Program-made: the position numbers and the translations under genes
Source of the DNA: Runella slithyformis DSM 19594
GTDB taxonomy: Bacteria > Bacteroidota > Bacteroidia > Cytophagales > Spirosomataceae
Assembly: GCF_000218895.1 (NCBI RefSeq)
Contig: NC_015703.1
Coordinates: 62,001 to 126,000 of the forward strand
Reading direction: 5' to 3'
Length of the DNA stretch: 64,000 nucleotides
The notes under the pieces: model-generated
Databases searched by the model: none
Seen by the model: the letters and a program-made list of their open reading frames with translations, nothing else
Told to the model about the DNA's origin: nothing
Shown: piece by piece, positions 36,197-45,922 of the stretch
Numbering within the stretch: position 1 is the stretch's first letter
Layout of the letters: every line of letters begins with the position of its first letter

Positions 36197-36288
36197 TTTC
36201 TTTCGGGTTTGAGAACCTAACGCTTGGGACGGTTTGCCGTTGGGTTTCTCAAACCCCAACGCCTCATTTCTTTCGGGTTTGAGAAACC
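36196..36288. repeat. Three-arm GGGTTTGAGAA palindrome cluster
   Basis: Two direct copies of an ATTTCTTTCGGGTTTGAGAA unit (36196 and 36266) flank one inverted copy GGTTTCTCAAACCC (36243-36256). The middle arm can pair perfectly (14 bp) with the right copy, or with the left copy in a longer stem of about 18 bp with one bulge and one G-U, so the two hairpins exclude each other. It lies between convergent sbcC and the ElyC-like gene and may act as terminator for both. Confidence 0.65.
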
Positions 36289-36299
36289 AAAAGCACCGT

Positions 36300-37064
36300 T
36301 TAAATATACCCAACCACTTTATACACCACATACCCGATCATTTCGTGCCAAACCAGGTAAAAAGACGCCAAGGCTTCTTCCGAAGGAAACAGTTTGTCAA
36401 ACCAGATTACGGCATCTTCCTGAAGGTAGTGCGACGGGCAGGGCATCACCATAATGCCTTCTTTCCGAAAGCAGCCTTCGGCCCGGGGCAGGTGAAAGGC
36501 AGAGGTGATGAGCATACATTTATCCGTATTGAACTGCGTTTTTAGAATCATGGCCGTATTAACGGCATTTTGGCGCGTGTTGAGGGCCAGCGAATCCTGC
36601 ACAATATCATCGGCGGCCACACCCGACTCCATCAGGAACTGCCGAATGCCGTTATTTTCCGAATTGTTTCTTTTAGAGCCTCTTAAAGATCCTTCTCCGC
36701 CGCTGATGATGATCTTTTTGATTTTCCCTCTTTTGTACAGTTCAAACGCCTGCACAGCCCGGTCGCCGCTTTTACCGAAAAAAACGTGTTTGGTAGGGGC
36801 ATGATACAGCTTGATGATTCCGCCGGTAAGAATAACCGCCACTTCGTATTTTTTTTCTTCATTCAATGACTTTGGCTCCCACCATTTCAACAGTTCATTG
36901 ACCAAAATCGGATTGCTGACCAGATACAGAGCCGTAAGGGTACCTATCAAAACTTTTCGGCTTCGGGCACGGTTTTTGGTTAGCAGGACATACAGAAACG
37001 CAATAAATGCCATCGTCAGCGGCATGAGCAACACATCAATGGTTTTGGATAAAAAATAAAACAT
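36300..37064 (-). CDS. ElyC/SanA/YdcF family membrane protein (DUF218), copy 1
   Basis: A 254-residue protein: two N-terminal membrane spans (about 12-30 and 38-55), then a DUF218 domain (about 73-250) with EVAVILTGG, KKIIISGGEGSLRG, the motif around SLALNTRQNAVNTA and MLITSAFHLPRAEGCF. ElyC of E. coli belongs here and is linked to envelope and lipid-carrier homeostasis; others are of unknown function. A second, soluble DUF218 protein is encoded at 45923-46567. It converges on sbcC through the palindrome cluster. Confidence 0.88.
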   Translation of the reverse strand: MFYFLSKTIDVLLMPLTMAFIAFLYVLLTKNRARSRKVLIGTLTALYLVSNPILVNELLKWWEPKSLNEEKKYEVAVILTGGIIKLYHAPTKHVFFGKSGDRAVQAFELYKRGKIKKIIISGGEGSLRGSKRNNSENNGIRQFLMESGVAADDIVQDSLALNTRQNAVNTAMILKTQFNTDKCMLITSAFHLPRAEGCFRKEGIMVMPCPSHYLQEDAVIWFDKLFPSEEALASFYLVWHEMIGYVVYKVVGYI

Positions 37065-37110
37065 AAAGCCTGTTTATAAGTATAAAGACGCTAAAAGCGG
37101 GAAAATTTCG

Positions 37111-37142
37111 TTTAACTGACTAAAATAAAAGTTCTAATTTTG
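37111..37142 (+). promoter_or_regulatory. Probable promoter for the first thioredoxin-fold gene
   Basis: TAATTTTG at 37135-37142 matches the -7 box exactly; the -33 box is a weaker TTTA at 37111-37114 with a 20-base spacer. The start would fall near 37149, 17 bases before the ATG. Confidence 0.5.
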
Positions 37143-37165
37143 AGGCCAATAAAACGCATAAAGCG

Positions 37166-38596
37166 ATGAAATTCAAACGTATCCTTCTTTCTTCCCTTGT
37201 TTGTCTTGCAAATGCAGCCATTGCCCAGTCCGCTTACCGCATCGAAGGTCAGATCAAAGGCCTGAAAGGCGGCAGCTGTATTCTTGCCAACTACTATGCC
37301 GCCCAAATATACGCCAAAGACACCGCCCAAGCCGACAATAACGGACATTTTGTCTTTGAAGGCACCAAACCACTGCCCGGCGGAGTGTATGAAGTAGTGC
37401 TCCCTGATCGGAGAACACTGTATCGGGTTCTGATCGCCGATGACCAGGATTTCAGTTTTGCGGCCGATACGACCGATATCGTAGGCAGCATGAAGGTAAA
37501 AGGAAGCCGAGACAATGAGCTTTTCTATGATTTTCAGCGCTTTATGAAAGGCAAGGAAGAAGAATATCAAAAACTCAAAGCCCAAAAAGTAGCCGACAGC
37601 GACAAGCGTTACAAAGATATTCAGGACCAACGAAAAGCCTATTATGATTCGTTTATGAAGGCCAACGAAGGTACTTTTACGGTCAAGCTTTTTAAAGCAT
37701 CGGCCGAGCCTGAACTGCCGACCGCCCCAAAACTGCCCAACGGTAAAACCGACTCAGCCTGGGTCTTTAATTATTATAAAAGCCACTACTGGGATAATTT
37801 TGATTTTGGCGATGTCCGTATGCTTCAGACGCCCTTTCTGCACCAAAAGTTGGAACGCTACCTCAAAGACCTGACCGTACAAACGGAAGACTCCCTCATA
37901 AAAGAAGCGGACTTTATTGTCAATAAAGCCATCAAGGGTACTCAAAAAGACATTCTTTCTTACTGCATCTGGTACATTACCAACCAGTACGAAATGCCGA
38001 AAACGGTAGGTACCGAGGGCGTTTTTGTACACATGGGCGAAAAATATTACCTCACCGGGATCATGCCCGTTTCTGATAGCGCCACCATTAAAAACATTGC
38101 CGAACGCATCAGAATATTGAAGCCTTTGCTGGTCAATAAGATCATTCCGGACCTGGGGGTCATGAGTTACCGCGCTCCCGACAAGCTGGAATACATTCAC
38201 GCCAGCAAAGCCGATTACGAAATTCTGTTCTTCTACTCTCCTACCTGCGGGCACTGCCGTGAGTCGGCCCCTAAGCTTAAAGCCTTTCACGACAAAATGC
38301 ACGCGCAGGGCGTCGATGTGCTGACGATCGCCATTGACGGAAAAGAGGATGAGTGGCGTAAATTTGTCAAAGAATTCAAACTCGAAACCCTCAACAACGG
38401 CTTCGGTCTGGTGGCTTCCCGGCAGGTAGTGTACCGCAACGATTACGACGTTTTATCTACCCCAACGGTATATGTATTGGACAAAAACAAAAAAATCATT
38501 GCCCGGCGGCTCGGAGTGGAAGATTTGGAACCATTTTTGAACGTGTATAAAAAACGCCTTGCGATGGAGCCCAAGCCCGCAGGGAACCGTCAATAA
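37166..38596 (+). CDS. Exported DUF4369/DUF5106-type protein with thioredoxin fold (copy 1)
   Basis: A 476-residue exported protein. Signal peptide 1-20 (ending AIAQ); a DUF4369-like beta-sandwich (about 24-120: YRIEGQIKGLKGGSCILANYY); a helical middle of DUF5106 type (about 130-330); and a C-terminal thioredoxin/TlpA-like domain with LFFYSPTCGHCRES, C-x2-C at C361/C364 and a cis-Pro in STPTVYVLD. It should be a periplasmic thiol-disulfide protein. The next gene is a close paralog with a 19-base gap, so both are probably in one operon; the partner protein is unknown. Confidence 0.88.
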   Translation: MKFKRILLSSLVCLANAAIAQSAYRIEGQIKGLKGGSCILANYYAAQIYAKDTAQADNNGHFVFEGTKPLPGGVYEVVLPDRRTLYRVLIADDQDFSFAADTTDIVGSMKVKGSRDNELFYDFQRFMKGKEEEYQKLKAQKVADSDKRYKDIQDQRKAYYDSFMKANEGTFTVKLFKASAEPELPTAPKLPNGKTDSAWVFNYYKSHYWDNFDFGDVRMLQTPFLHQKLERYLKDLTVQTEDSLIKEADFIVNKAIKGTQKDILSYCIWYITNQYEMPKTVGTEGVFVHMGEKYYLTGIMPVSDSATIKNIAERIRILKPLLVNKIIPDLGVMSYRAPDKLEYIHASKADYEILFFYSPTCGHCRESAPKLKAFHDKMHAQGVDVLTIAIDGKEDEWRKFVKEFKLETLNNGFGLVASRQVVYRNDYDVLSTPTVYVLDKNKKIIARRLGVEDLEPFLNVYKKRLAMEPKPAGNRQ

Positions 38597-38615
38597 ACAC
38601 ACATTTACTACGTCG

Positions 38616-40043
38616 ATGCGCAAGCTGATTTTCCTAACCTGTTTCGTTCTCCCTTACTTATCAACCATAGCCCAAACCGGCTATTCCATCAAAGGTACCA
38701 TCAAAGGGCTGCCGGCGCAGTCCTACACGTTGGCCCATTATTTTGGGTATTCTCAGTACATCGTCAAAGACACGGCTGCCGCCGATACCGGCGGCAGTTT
38801 GGTCTTTACGGGGAATAAGCCCCTGCCGCAGGGAATTTATCTTTTGCTCTCACCTGCCAAGCGTCGCATTGCCGAGTTCGTCATCGGTCCTGAGCAGCAC
38901 TTCAGCTTTAGTTCGGATACGGTCAACGTGGTGGCGAATATGAAGATCGAAGGCTCACCCGACAATGAGCTGTACTATCAATACCAACAAAAAATTGCGG
39001 GCTACAACACTGAGATCGGCCTGTTGATGGCTCAGATGAAAATGCGGCAGGATCTTTTGATGCAGACGAAGATCAACAATCTTCGGCGTCAGGTCTATGA
39101 GTATTATCGTACGTTCGCGCAGGAAAATGCCAACTCACTTACGGGAAAAATCATGAAGGCCGGTGCCGATGTGGAGCTTCCCGCCGCCCCCAAACGCCCG
39201 GACGGCAAAGTAGATTCTGCGTGGCTGTTTCACTACTACAAAGCGCATTTTTGGGACAATGTTGATTTTTCGGATGACCGCCTTGTCCGTACCCCCGCCT
39301 TGCAGCGAAAGCTGGACCGTTATCTACAGGAAATCACCTTCCAAGACCCCGACTCATTGATTCATTCGTCTGACTTTGTGATTGAGAAAGCGCTCAAAGC
39401 CGGCAACAAAGAGATGCAATCGTATTGTATCTGGTACCTGACCAACAAAGCCGAAAACCCGTCTATCATCGGCGGAGAGCAGGTCTTTGTTCATTTGGCC
39501 GAAAAATATTACCTCGGCGGCCTCATGCCCGTAACGGATTCGGGCACGGTCAAAAACATTCGTCAGAAAGTAAACACCCTGAAACCTCTTTTGGTGGGCA
39601 AACCCATGCCGGCACTTTCATTGACCGACACCTCCGGGACCCTGCGCTCATTGGCCGACATTAAGGCCAACTATACCGTGGTCGTTTTCTACGACCCCGA
39701 TTGCAGCCACTGCCGGCAGTCTACTCCTGCGCTGAAAGAATTTTATGAGAAAAATAAAAAAACCTTGGGGGTACAGATTTTTGCGGCGTCGGTAGCGCGG
39801 GCCCCGGAACAATGGAAAAAATACATCCGGGAGTTTGGCCTACAGGAGTGGATTCACGGCTATGATTACAGTTTTCGAATTGACTTCCGAAAAGAATTTG
39901 ATGTGGTCAATACGCCCATGGTCTATGTGCTGGACCAAGACAAAAAGATCATTGCCCGGCGCATTCAGTCGGAGCAATTGGACGGATTTATGGATTTTTA
40001 CCAACAAAAGCTCGCTTACGAAAAGTCACTCAAAATCAAATAA
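38616..40043 (+). CDS. Exported DUF4369/DUF5106-type protein with thioredoxin fold (copy 2)
   Basis: A 475-residue paralog of the preceding protein, with the same three-part layout: signal peptide 1-19 (ending TIAQ), DUF4369-like N-domain (GYSIKGTIKGLPAQSYTLAHY), helical middle, and thioredoxin fold with YDPDCSHCRQS, C-x2-C at C363/C366 and NTPMVYVLD. The active-site dipeptide differs (S-H here, G-H in copy 1), which should change redox potential. The ATG at 38616 starts a clean signal peptide; the open frame reaches back to 38559 inside the previous gene. Confidence 0.88.
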   Translation: MRKLIFLTCFVLPYLSTIAQTGYSIKGTIKGLPAQSYTLAHYFGYSQYIVKDTAAADTGGSLVFTGNKPLPQGIYLLLSPAKRRIAEFVIGPEQHFSFSSDTVNVVANMKIEGSPDNELYYQYQQKIAGYNTEIGLLMAQMKMRQDLLMQTKINNLRRQVYEYYRTFAQENANSLTGKIMKAGADVELPAAPKRPDGKVDSAWLFHYYKAHFWDNVDFSDDRLVRTPALQRKLDRYLQEITFQDPDSLIHSSDFVIEKALKAGNKEMQSYCIWYLTNKAENPSIIGGEQVFVHLAEKYYLGGLMPVTDSGTVKNIRQKVNTLKPLLVGKPMPALSLTDTSGTLRSLADIKANYTVVVFYDPDCSHCRQSTPALKEFYEKNKKTLGVQIFAASVARAPEQWKKYIREFGLQEWIHGYDYSFRIDFRKEFDVVNTPMVYVLDQDKKIIARRIQSEQLDGFMDFYQQKLAYEKSLKIK

Positions 40044-40070
40044 CCGGCTGAGTTCTGACCGGACATAGAT

Positions 40071-40109
40071 AAGCCTGCCTTCCTATCATGATGATAAGAA
40101 GGCAGGCTT
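40071..40109. terminator. Bidirectional terminator
   Basis: Perfect 12-bp stem AAGCCTGCCTTC / GAAGGCAGGCTT with a 15-base loop, then TTTTG on the + strand; lies between the thioredoxin-fold gene and convergent clpS. Confidence 0.85.
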
Positions 40110-40157
40110 TTTGTTGACCGACTTATTCGATAAGTACTTACTAAAGAGTCGCTTTCA

Positions 40158-40445
40158 TTAAAGCACTTCCGCAGAAATACCTCTCCGACATATCTCCTGA
40201 CGCAGGGGAACCAATTCTTCCCACGAACCATTCTTTACTTTACATTTTCCTTTGTAGTGAATAATGATGGTACATTGCTCGGCTTGCTCAGGAGTATGAC
40301 TGCACACCTCCATCAGTGTATCTATCACCCAGTCAAACGTATTCACTTCGTCGTTAAAGACCACCAGACTATACAGATCGGTCTCCACCACTTTTTCTTC
40401 GATTTCCTCTAATACGTCGATTTCCGGCATCTCAAACAGTTGCAT
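40158..40445 (-). CDS. clpS: ATP-dependent Clp protease adaptor ClpS
   Basis: A 95-residue protein of the ClpS family, which hands N-degron substrates to ClpAP/ClpCP. The core YSLVVFNDEVNTFDWVIDTL (about 25-44) carries the conserved N-D at the N-degron pocket; then H-x3-QA-x-Q-C and the Y-K-G-K strand (HYKGKCKVKNG) and the E-x3-L-R-x-E-I-C-x-R end. The N-terminal 20 residues are acidic and flexible, as usual. It diverges from the symporter gene. Confidence 0.93.
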   Translation of the reverse strand: MQLFEMPEIDVLEEIEEKVVETDLYSLVVFNDEVNTFDWVIDTLMEVCSHTPEQAEQCTIIIHYKGKCKVKNGSWEELVPLRQEICRRGISAEVL

Positions 40446-40544
40446 TGGGCAAAGTTTTTTTTGGTTTTACTTTAGTTATAACAAATTTACGAAAAACCTT
40501 AATAGGTTTGCAAAATAAAGTAAGTTTTAACCCAATTCTCACCA

Positions 40545-42026
40545 ATGAGCCCCTATATAGCCCTCAGTATTTTAGTTGTCTACTTCATTGTTTTGATTGC
40601 TGTTTCAATTTATACGTCCCGCGGGGCCGATACCAACACCTTTTTTACCGCCAATAAACAATCTCCCTGGTATCTGGTGGCGTTTGCCATGATCGGCACC
40701 TCGCTGTCAGGGGTTACCTTTATTTCCGTTCCCGGAGCGGTAGGAAGAATTCAATTTTCGTATTTTCAGGTCGTACTGGGCTATATTTTAGGGTATCTGT
40801 TTATCGGTACGGTACTGATGCCGCTGTATTACCGACTCAATCTGGTTTCCATTTACAGTTATCTTGAGCAGCGATTCGGCTTTTGGGCCTACAAGACCGG
40901 CTCGGCTTTTTTCCTGCTGTCACGTACGCTTGGCTCGGCGGTTCGGCTCTATGTAGCGGCCCAGGTACTGCAATTGGCGATGTACAACGGGCTCGGTATT
41001 CCGTTTGAAGTTTCGGTGGCCATTACCATTGCGCTGATATGGGTTTACACATTTAAGGGAGGTATCAAAACCATCATCATTACCGATACCCTGCAAACCA
41101 CCTTTTTGGTAACGGCCGTGGCGCTGACCATTTATTTGGTAGCCAATCAACTCAACTATTCCTTCGGCGGGATGGTTTCGGCCATTGCCGACAGTGAATA
41201 TTCGCGCGTTTTCTTCTTTGACGACCCCAAAGACAATAAGTATTTCTGGAAACAATTCCTTTCGGGGGCCTTCATTGCCATTACCATGACAGGGATGGAC
41301 CAGGACCTGATGCAGAAAAACCTGACGTGTAAGAACATCGGCGAAGCCCAAAAGAATATGTTTTGGTTTACCATCACCCTTACCTTCGTCAATTTGATGT
41401 TTATGAGTCTCGGGGTGTTGCTTTATTTTTACGCCCAAAGCAAAAATATCCCCATCCCTGCCAAAACCGATGATCTGTACGCCATGCTGGCCCTCAATCA
41501 TTTTGGAGTCCATGAAGGTACTGCCGGGGTGATCGTCGCCATCACGTTTTTGATCGGGATCACGGCTGCCACTTACGCCAGTTCAGATTCCGCCCTGACA
41601 GCCCTGACCACGGCTTTCTGCATTGACTTTATGAACGTAGCAAAAAAACCCGAAACCGAGCGCGCCCGCATCAAGCATTGGGTTCACATCGGTTTTTCGG
41701 TGCTTTTTTACATCGTCATTGTCCTGTTCAATCAAATGAACAGTAAAGAGGTGATCACGGCTATTTTTGACATTGCGGGCTATACCTATGGGCCTTTACT
41801 GGGACTTTTTGCTTTCGGACTCTACACCAAACGCCCGGTCAACGACCGACTGACGCCTTTTATCTGCATTGCGGGGCCGGTCATTACATATATTCTCAAC
41901 CAAAATTCGGAAGTGTGGTTTGACGGGTATAAAATAGGCTTCGAACGCCTCATGCTCAACGGGTTCATTGTGTTTATGGGGCTGCTGCTGATTTCCAAAC
42001 CGAAAAAGGCCGCATCGGCAGGTTAA
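40545..42026 (+). CDS. Sodium:solute symporter (SSS family)
   Basis: A 493-residue inner-membrane protein with about 13 spans. Features of the SSF family are FAMIGTSLSGVTFISVPGAVG (about 50-70), SIYSYLEQRFG (about 104-114), AVRLYVAAQVLQ (about 130) and a TyTFKGGIKTIIITDTLQT-like segment (about 165-185), plus IAITMTGMDQDLMQKNLTCKN. These transporters use a sodium gradient to import sugars, amino acids, vitamins or sialic acid; the solute is not visible. A possible -7 box TAGGTTTG lies at 40503-40510 without a clear -33 box. Confidence 0.92.
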   Translation: MSPYIALSILVVYFIVLIAVSIYTSRGADTNTFFTANKQSPWYLVAFAMIGTSLSGVTFISVPGAVGRIQFSYFQVVLGYILGYLFIGTVLMPLYYRLNLVSIYSYLEQRFGFWAYKTGSAFFLLSRTLGSAVRLYVAAQVLQLAMYNGLGIPFEVSVAITIALIWVYTFKGGIKTIIITDTLQTTFLVTAVALTIYLVANQLNYSFGGMVSAIADSEYSRVFFFDDPKDNKYFWKQFLSGAFIAITMTGMDQDLMQKNLTCKNIGEAQKNMFWFTITLTFVNLMFMSLGVLLYFYAQSKNIPIPAKTDDLYAMLALNHFGVHEGTAGVIVAITFLIGITAATYASSDSALTALTTAFCIDFMNVAKKPETERARIKHWVHIGFSVLFYIVIVLFNQMNSKEVITAIFDIAGYTYGPLLGLFAFGLYTKRPVNDRLTPFICIAGPVITYILNQNSEVWFDGYKIGFERLMLNGFIVFMGLLLISKPKKAASAG

Positions 42027-42222
42027 CATCATCTTTACGGGTATTCGTCGATTTTAATCGGTCGGCATGGGTAAAATGAAACAATAAATGATTTCATTAA
42101 CAGACCCCTATGTGTAAACCTGTAGAATTTTGCCGATTAAAATAAACAGGATCAGTGTAAAAGTCGATAAACTGCGCATACAACCGACCTTATTCTTACT
42201 CAAAAGTCTTTTTATCTTTGCC

Positions 42223-43347
42223 ATGAATTCAATGAATCTCCGTTCAAAAACTATTTTAATTGTCGGTCTGCTGCTCATCGGTATGTGTGCCTGCGTTGAA
42301 CCGTACGATGTAACGTACCGACTCAATGCCAATGTACTGAGCGTGGATGGCTTTGTGTCTGACCAAGACGGCACGACCGTAAGCATCAACATTGCCCGAA
42401 ACTCCGGCTTAAGCTATTACACAGAGCCCCTGCAAAAATGCACCGCCGAAATCCGGGCAGGCGATGGAAGTATTACTCCGTTGAAGGAAACTATTTCGGG
42501 AGTGTATACCGCACCGGGCACTTTTAGAGGAAAAATCGGCCAAACGTATCAACTGTCGTTCCGTACTCCTGACGGCAAAACCTACGAATCCTCCAAAGAA
42601 CTATTGACCGGAACCCCGGAAATCAAAAACATTTCTCAGCAATTTAATCTCAACGGGCTTCTCGATAATATCGGCAAGAAGGTTGTTGCTTCAACGGTTG
42701 ATATATACCTTGATTTTGATGACCCTAAAGAATCAAAAAACTATTATTTATGGCGCTGGAAACTATACGAAGAGCAGAGCATCTGTATTACCTGTGTTGG
42801 TGGCCGATTGGTGGGCAATCAATGCGTGAAGATAAATTCCCGCACCCCGGCCGACTACGATTACTTTTGCGATAAACAATGCTGGGATCTTATTTACAAT
42901 GACAATATCAATATTCTGGATGATAAATTTGTCAGCGGAAAAAGTGTGACCGGGAAACTCGTTGCTAAAATTCCATTTTACCATCCTTCTAAAGGCTGCC
43001 TACTTGAAATCGAGCAATTGGGACTTTCTCAGCAGGCCTATCAATACTTTGAATTATTGAGCAGCCAATCCCAAACTACGGGTACACTGACCGATACACC
43101 TCCCGCCGCCATCATTGGTAACGTGCGAAATGTGAACGATTCACAAGACAAAGTAGTGGGCTTTTTCGGGGCAGCCAGTACCAAAAAAATCAGCTATTGG
43201 ATCGAAAGAGATCGTTATTCAAACCCCATTGTAAAAAGCCTTTTAGGCCATCCTGTCAATCTGGAAGTCTCCTCTTTCCCTCCACCGTCCTTTCCCTGTG
43301 TGTTGAGCCGAGACCGCACCCCTATTCGCCCGGAGGGCTGGAAATAA
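42223..43347 (+). CDS. DUF4249 lipoprotein, partner of a TonB receptor
   Basis: A 374-residue outer-membrane-type lipoprotein. The signal peptide has a lipobox ending M-C-A-C, and the mature part begins VEPYDVTY. The DUF4249 family pattern is clear: LSVDGFVSDQDGTTVSINIAR, LKETISGVYTAPGTFRGKIGQTYQLSF and the cysteine-containing CITCVGGRL region. DUF4249 genes regularly sit directly before carboxypeptidase-domain TonB receptors, as here, and are thought to form a SusD-analogous unit for nutrient uptake. Alternative in-frame start at 42232; the longer open frame to 42130 adds unlikely residues. Confidence 0.88.
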   Translation: MNSMNLRSKTILIVGLLLIGMCACVEPYDVTYRLNANVLSVDGFVSDQDGTTVSINIARNSGLSYYTEPLQKCTAEIRAGDGSITPLKETISGVYTAPGTFRGKIGQTYQLSFRTPDGKTYESSKELLTGTPEIKNISQQFNLNGLLDNIGKKVVASTVDIYLDFDDPKESKNYYLWRWKLYEEQSICITCVGGRLVGNQCVKINSRTPADYDYFCDKQCWDLIYNDNINILDDKFVSGKSVTGKLVAKIPFYHPSKGCLLEIEQLGLSQQAYQYFELLSSQSQTTGTLTDTPPAAIIGNVRNVNDSQDKVVGFFGAASTKKISYWIERDRYSNPIVKSLLGHPVNLEVSSFPPPSFPCVLSRDRTPIRPEGWK

Positions 43348-43384
43348 ATCCTATTCTATACCAGTATTAACCGTTACGCAATTG

Positions 43385-45805
43385 ATGACCCTGAAACATA
43401 TATTCTTTTTAATACTGCTATTCGGTACCGGCATGACTGTTTCAGCACAGCAACGGCCCAAATTTCAGGCATCCCGCCCCAATCAATTGACCGGTATGGT
43501 TCGCGATTCCATCACGGGAGAGCCCATCACCAATGCAGTTGTTCGTATCAATTTTGACAAGATCGGCCTTTACACGGATACCACCGGTACCTTTTCGGTC
43601 AACCTGATTGAGGCCGAATACGTCGTTATCGTCAACCGTATAGGCTACCGACCTTTTCGCCTTCGGTTGAAAATGAACAAAAATGTCCATCTGGACATCA
43701 AGCTGATGAGTGTGGCCGAGGAGCTGGAAGAGGTGATCATCTCAACCCAAGCCGTGGACGAGAACGTATCGCGGCCCCTGCTGGGCGTGACCCAGATGAA
43801 CATCAAGACCATCAAAAAACTGCCCGCCATCATGGGCGAAGTAGATGTACTGCGAAGCCTGCAAATGCTGCCGGGAGTGACCTCCGTAGGAGAAGCCTCC
43901 AACGGGGTCAATATCCGGGGCGGAGCCGTTGACCAAAACCTGATCTTATTGGATGATGCGCCCATCTTCAACCCCACGCACTTATTCGGGTTGTTCTCGG
44001 TTTTTCCGCCCGATGCGGTTTCCGGCATGGAATTGTACAAAGGCACCACCCCCGCCCGATTTGGCGGTCGGGCTGCGGCAGTGCTGGACGTTTCAATGTC
44101 AAATCCTTCCTTAGAAAAGTTCAGCCTGCAGGGAGGCATAAGCTTTGTAGCCAACCGGCTTACGGCCGAAGTGCCTTTGGTGAAAGGGAAAGTGGGATTG
44201 TTGGTTACGGGCAGGGGCGCTTTCAATGATTTTGCCTTTCAGTGGGGGCCGCAAAAACTCAAAAATATTCGGGCCAGTTTTGGCGATGCCGCTGCAAAGT
44301 TGTTTTGGCGCATCAATACCAAAAACACCTTTTCCTTTTCCAATTATTACAGCACCGACTTTTTTCAGACCGACCTGCTCGGAGGGATCACCAACATCAA
44401 CTCCACGTCGACCCAATACGATTACAAAACGCTCAACTTTACCGCGCGGTGGTTTCATTCATTCAGCGATAAGCTTAACGTTCAAACAACGGGTGTATAC
44501 AGCCGATACCGGCCGCGTATCTTATTGCCGGAACAGGACAACGACAACAAGGTGACCATTGGCTCCGAAATCCTGCAACGGCAGATAAAGACCAATCTCA
44601 ATTACTCCCCCAACAGTCGTCATAAAATTGAATTCGGGGCCAACATGACCCATTACCAACTGCAACCCGGCACGCTGAATCCGGGCAGCAACCAACGCGT
44701 TAACCCCCAAACCATTCCGACCGAAAACGGAATCGAACTGGCCCTGCACGCCGAAGATGAAGTGACACTCAATTCTAAAACAACCTTCTCCGTCGGACTG
44801 CGCTACTCGTACTTCATGGCATTGGGGCCCGGCATTGTGCGGATCTACGCACCGGGCGCGCCGCTCACCGAATCGACCATCGTTGATTCAGTACTTTACG
44901 GCAACGGTAAAGTGACAAAATCATACGGTGGTTTTGAGCCGCGTGTGGGATTCCGCTACAACATTGACGAGCAGTCTTCGGTCAAATTTGGATATAACCT
45001 GATGCGTCAGTATTTGCAGGTCGTTTCCAATACCACTACCCCCCTGCCCACATCCCGCTGGAAAATGAGTGATGCGCACATTCGTCCGCAGGTAAGTCAG
45101 TTGTGGTCGGCGGGGTATTTCAGAAACTTCAAAAGCAATATTTACGAGTTATCGGTAGAGGGCTACTACCGCGCTACCCAAAACATCATGGATTTCAAAC
45201 CCGGTGCCGACTTTTTGCTGCAGAACTTCATCGAGACGCAGGTATTGCAGGGCAAAAGCATGGCCTACGGTGCAGAATTCATGGTCACCAAGAAAAAGGG
45301 GGAGATCACAGGCTGGATCAATTATACGTACTCAAGGGTGTTGAACCAAGTGAACGAAGGGCCGCAGTTTACCGAACAGATCAACGACGGTAAATGGTAC
45401 CCGGCCAATTTTGACCGTCCGCACAATGTCAATATGTCGTTTAATTATTCGGAAAACAAATACCATAATATTTCGCTGACCTTCACCTACGGCACGGGCC
45501 GCCCTTACACGGTCCCGAACGGGTTTGTGAGTTTTCAGGGCAAGTCCTATCCATATTATGCCGAACGCAACCAAGGACGTATCAAGGATTATCACCGCCT
45601 TGACTTCTCGTGGCAGATCAACAATCCCAACCTCAAAAACAATCGCTGGACGGGGAGTTGGATCTTCACGGTGTACAATCTATACGGACGCAAAAATCAG
45701 TACTCCGTATTCATGCGCACCCAAGGCACAGCGTACACCACGTATCAACTCCAGATATTCTCCTCTCCGGTCGTGTCTCTGGCGTATAATTTCAAGTTTA
45801 TGTAG
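43385..45805 (+). CDS. TonB-dependent receptor with N-terminal carboxypeptidase-like domain
   Basis: An 806-residue outer-membrane receptor. Signal peptide 1-21 (ending VSAQ); carboxypeptidase D regulatory-like domain (about 33-115: LTGMVRDSITGEPITNAVVRI, DTTGTFSVNL); plug domain (about 130-225: MLPGVTSVGEASNGVNIRGGAVDQNLILLD, cited by position 154-180); and a 22-strand barrel with a terminal YNFKFM. It would import a nutrient or iron complex with TonB energy. It follows the DUF4249 gene by 37 bases, so the two are one operon; substrate unknown. The ATG at 43385 is used rather than the TTG three bases earlier. Confidence 0.93.
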   Translation: MTLKHIFFLILLFGTGMTVSAQQRPKFQASRPNQLTGMVRDSITGEPITNAVVRINFDKIGLYTDTTGTFSVNLIEAEYVVIVNRIGYRPFRLRLKMNKNVHLDIKLMSVAEELEEVIISTQAVDENVSRPLLGVTQMNIKTIKKLPAIMGEVDVLRSLQMLPGVTSVGEASNGVNIRGGAVDQNLILLDDAPIFNPTHLFGLFSVFPPDAVSGMELYKGTTPARFGGRAAAVLDVSMSNPSLEKFSLQGGISFVANRLTAEVPLVKGKVGLLVTGRGAFNDFAFQWGPQKLKNIRASFGDAAAKLFWRINTKNTFSFSNYYSTDFFQTDLLGGITNINSTSTQYDYKTLNFTARWFHSFSDKLNVQTTGVYSRYRPRILLPEQDNDNKVTIGSEILQRQIKTNLNYSPNSRHKIEFGANMTHYQLQPGTLNPGSNQRVNPQTIPTENGIELALHAEDEVTLNSKTTFSVGLRYSYFMALGPGIVRIYAPGAPLTESTIVDSVLYGNGKVTKSYGGFEPRVGFRYNIDEQSSVKFGYNLMRQYLQVVSNTTTPLPTSRWKMSDAHIRPQVSQLWSAGYFRNFKSNIYELSVEGYYRATQNIMDFKPGADFLLQNFIETQVLQGKSMAYGAEFMVTKKKGEITGWINYTYSRVLNQVNEGPQFTEQINDGKWYPANFDRPHNVNMSFNYSENKYHNISLTFTYGTGRPYTVPNGFVSFQGKSYPYYAERNQGRIKDYHRLDFSWQINNPNLKNNRWTGSWIFTVYNLYGRKNQYSVFMRTQGTAYTTYQLQIFSSPVVSLAYNFKFM

Positions 45806-45922
45806 GAATGCCGAAGCGAAAACGGAAGAAGCAGATCGGGGCGTGGCACTGCCACCCTTTATAAATCCCTGCCATCACTGCCCTTTAAAATTTCGTTGTT
45901 AACAAAATGATCAGGAAACCAA

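Noticed and set aside
42213-42220. TATCTTTG resembling a -7 promoter box just before the DUF4249 gene
   Set aside because: No TTTG lies 19-21 bases upstream, and the start site would fall inside the chosen start codon region; a leaderless mRNA from 42232 is possible but unsupported.
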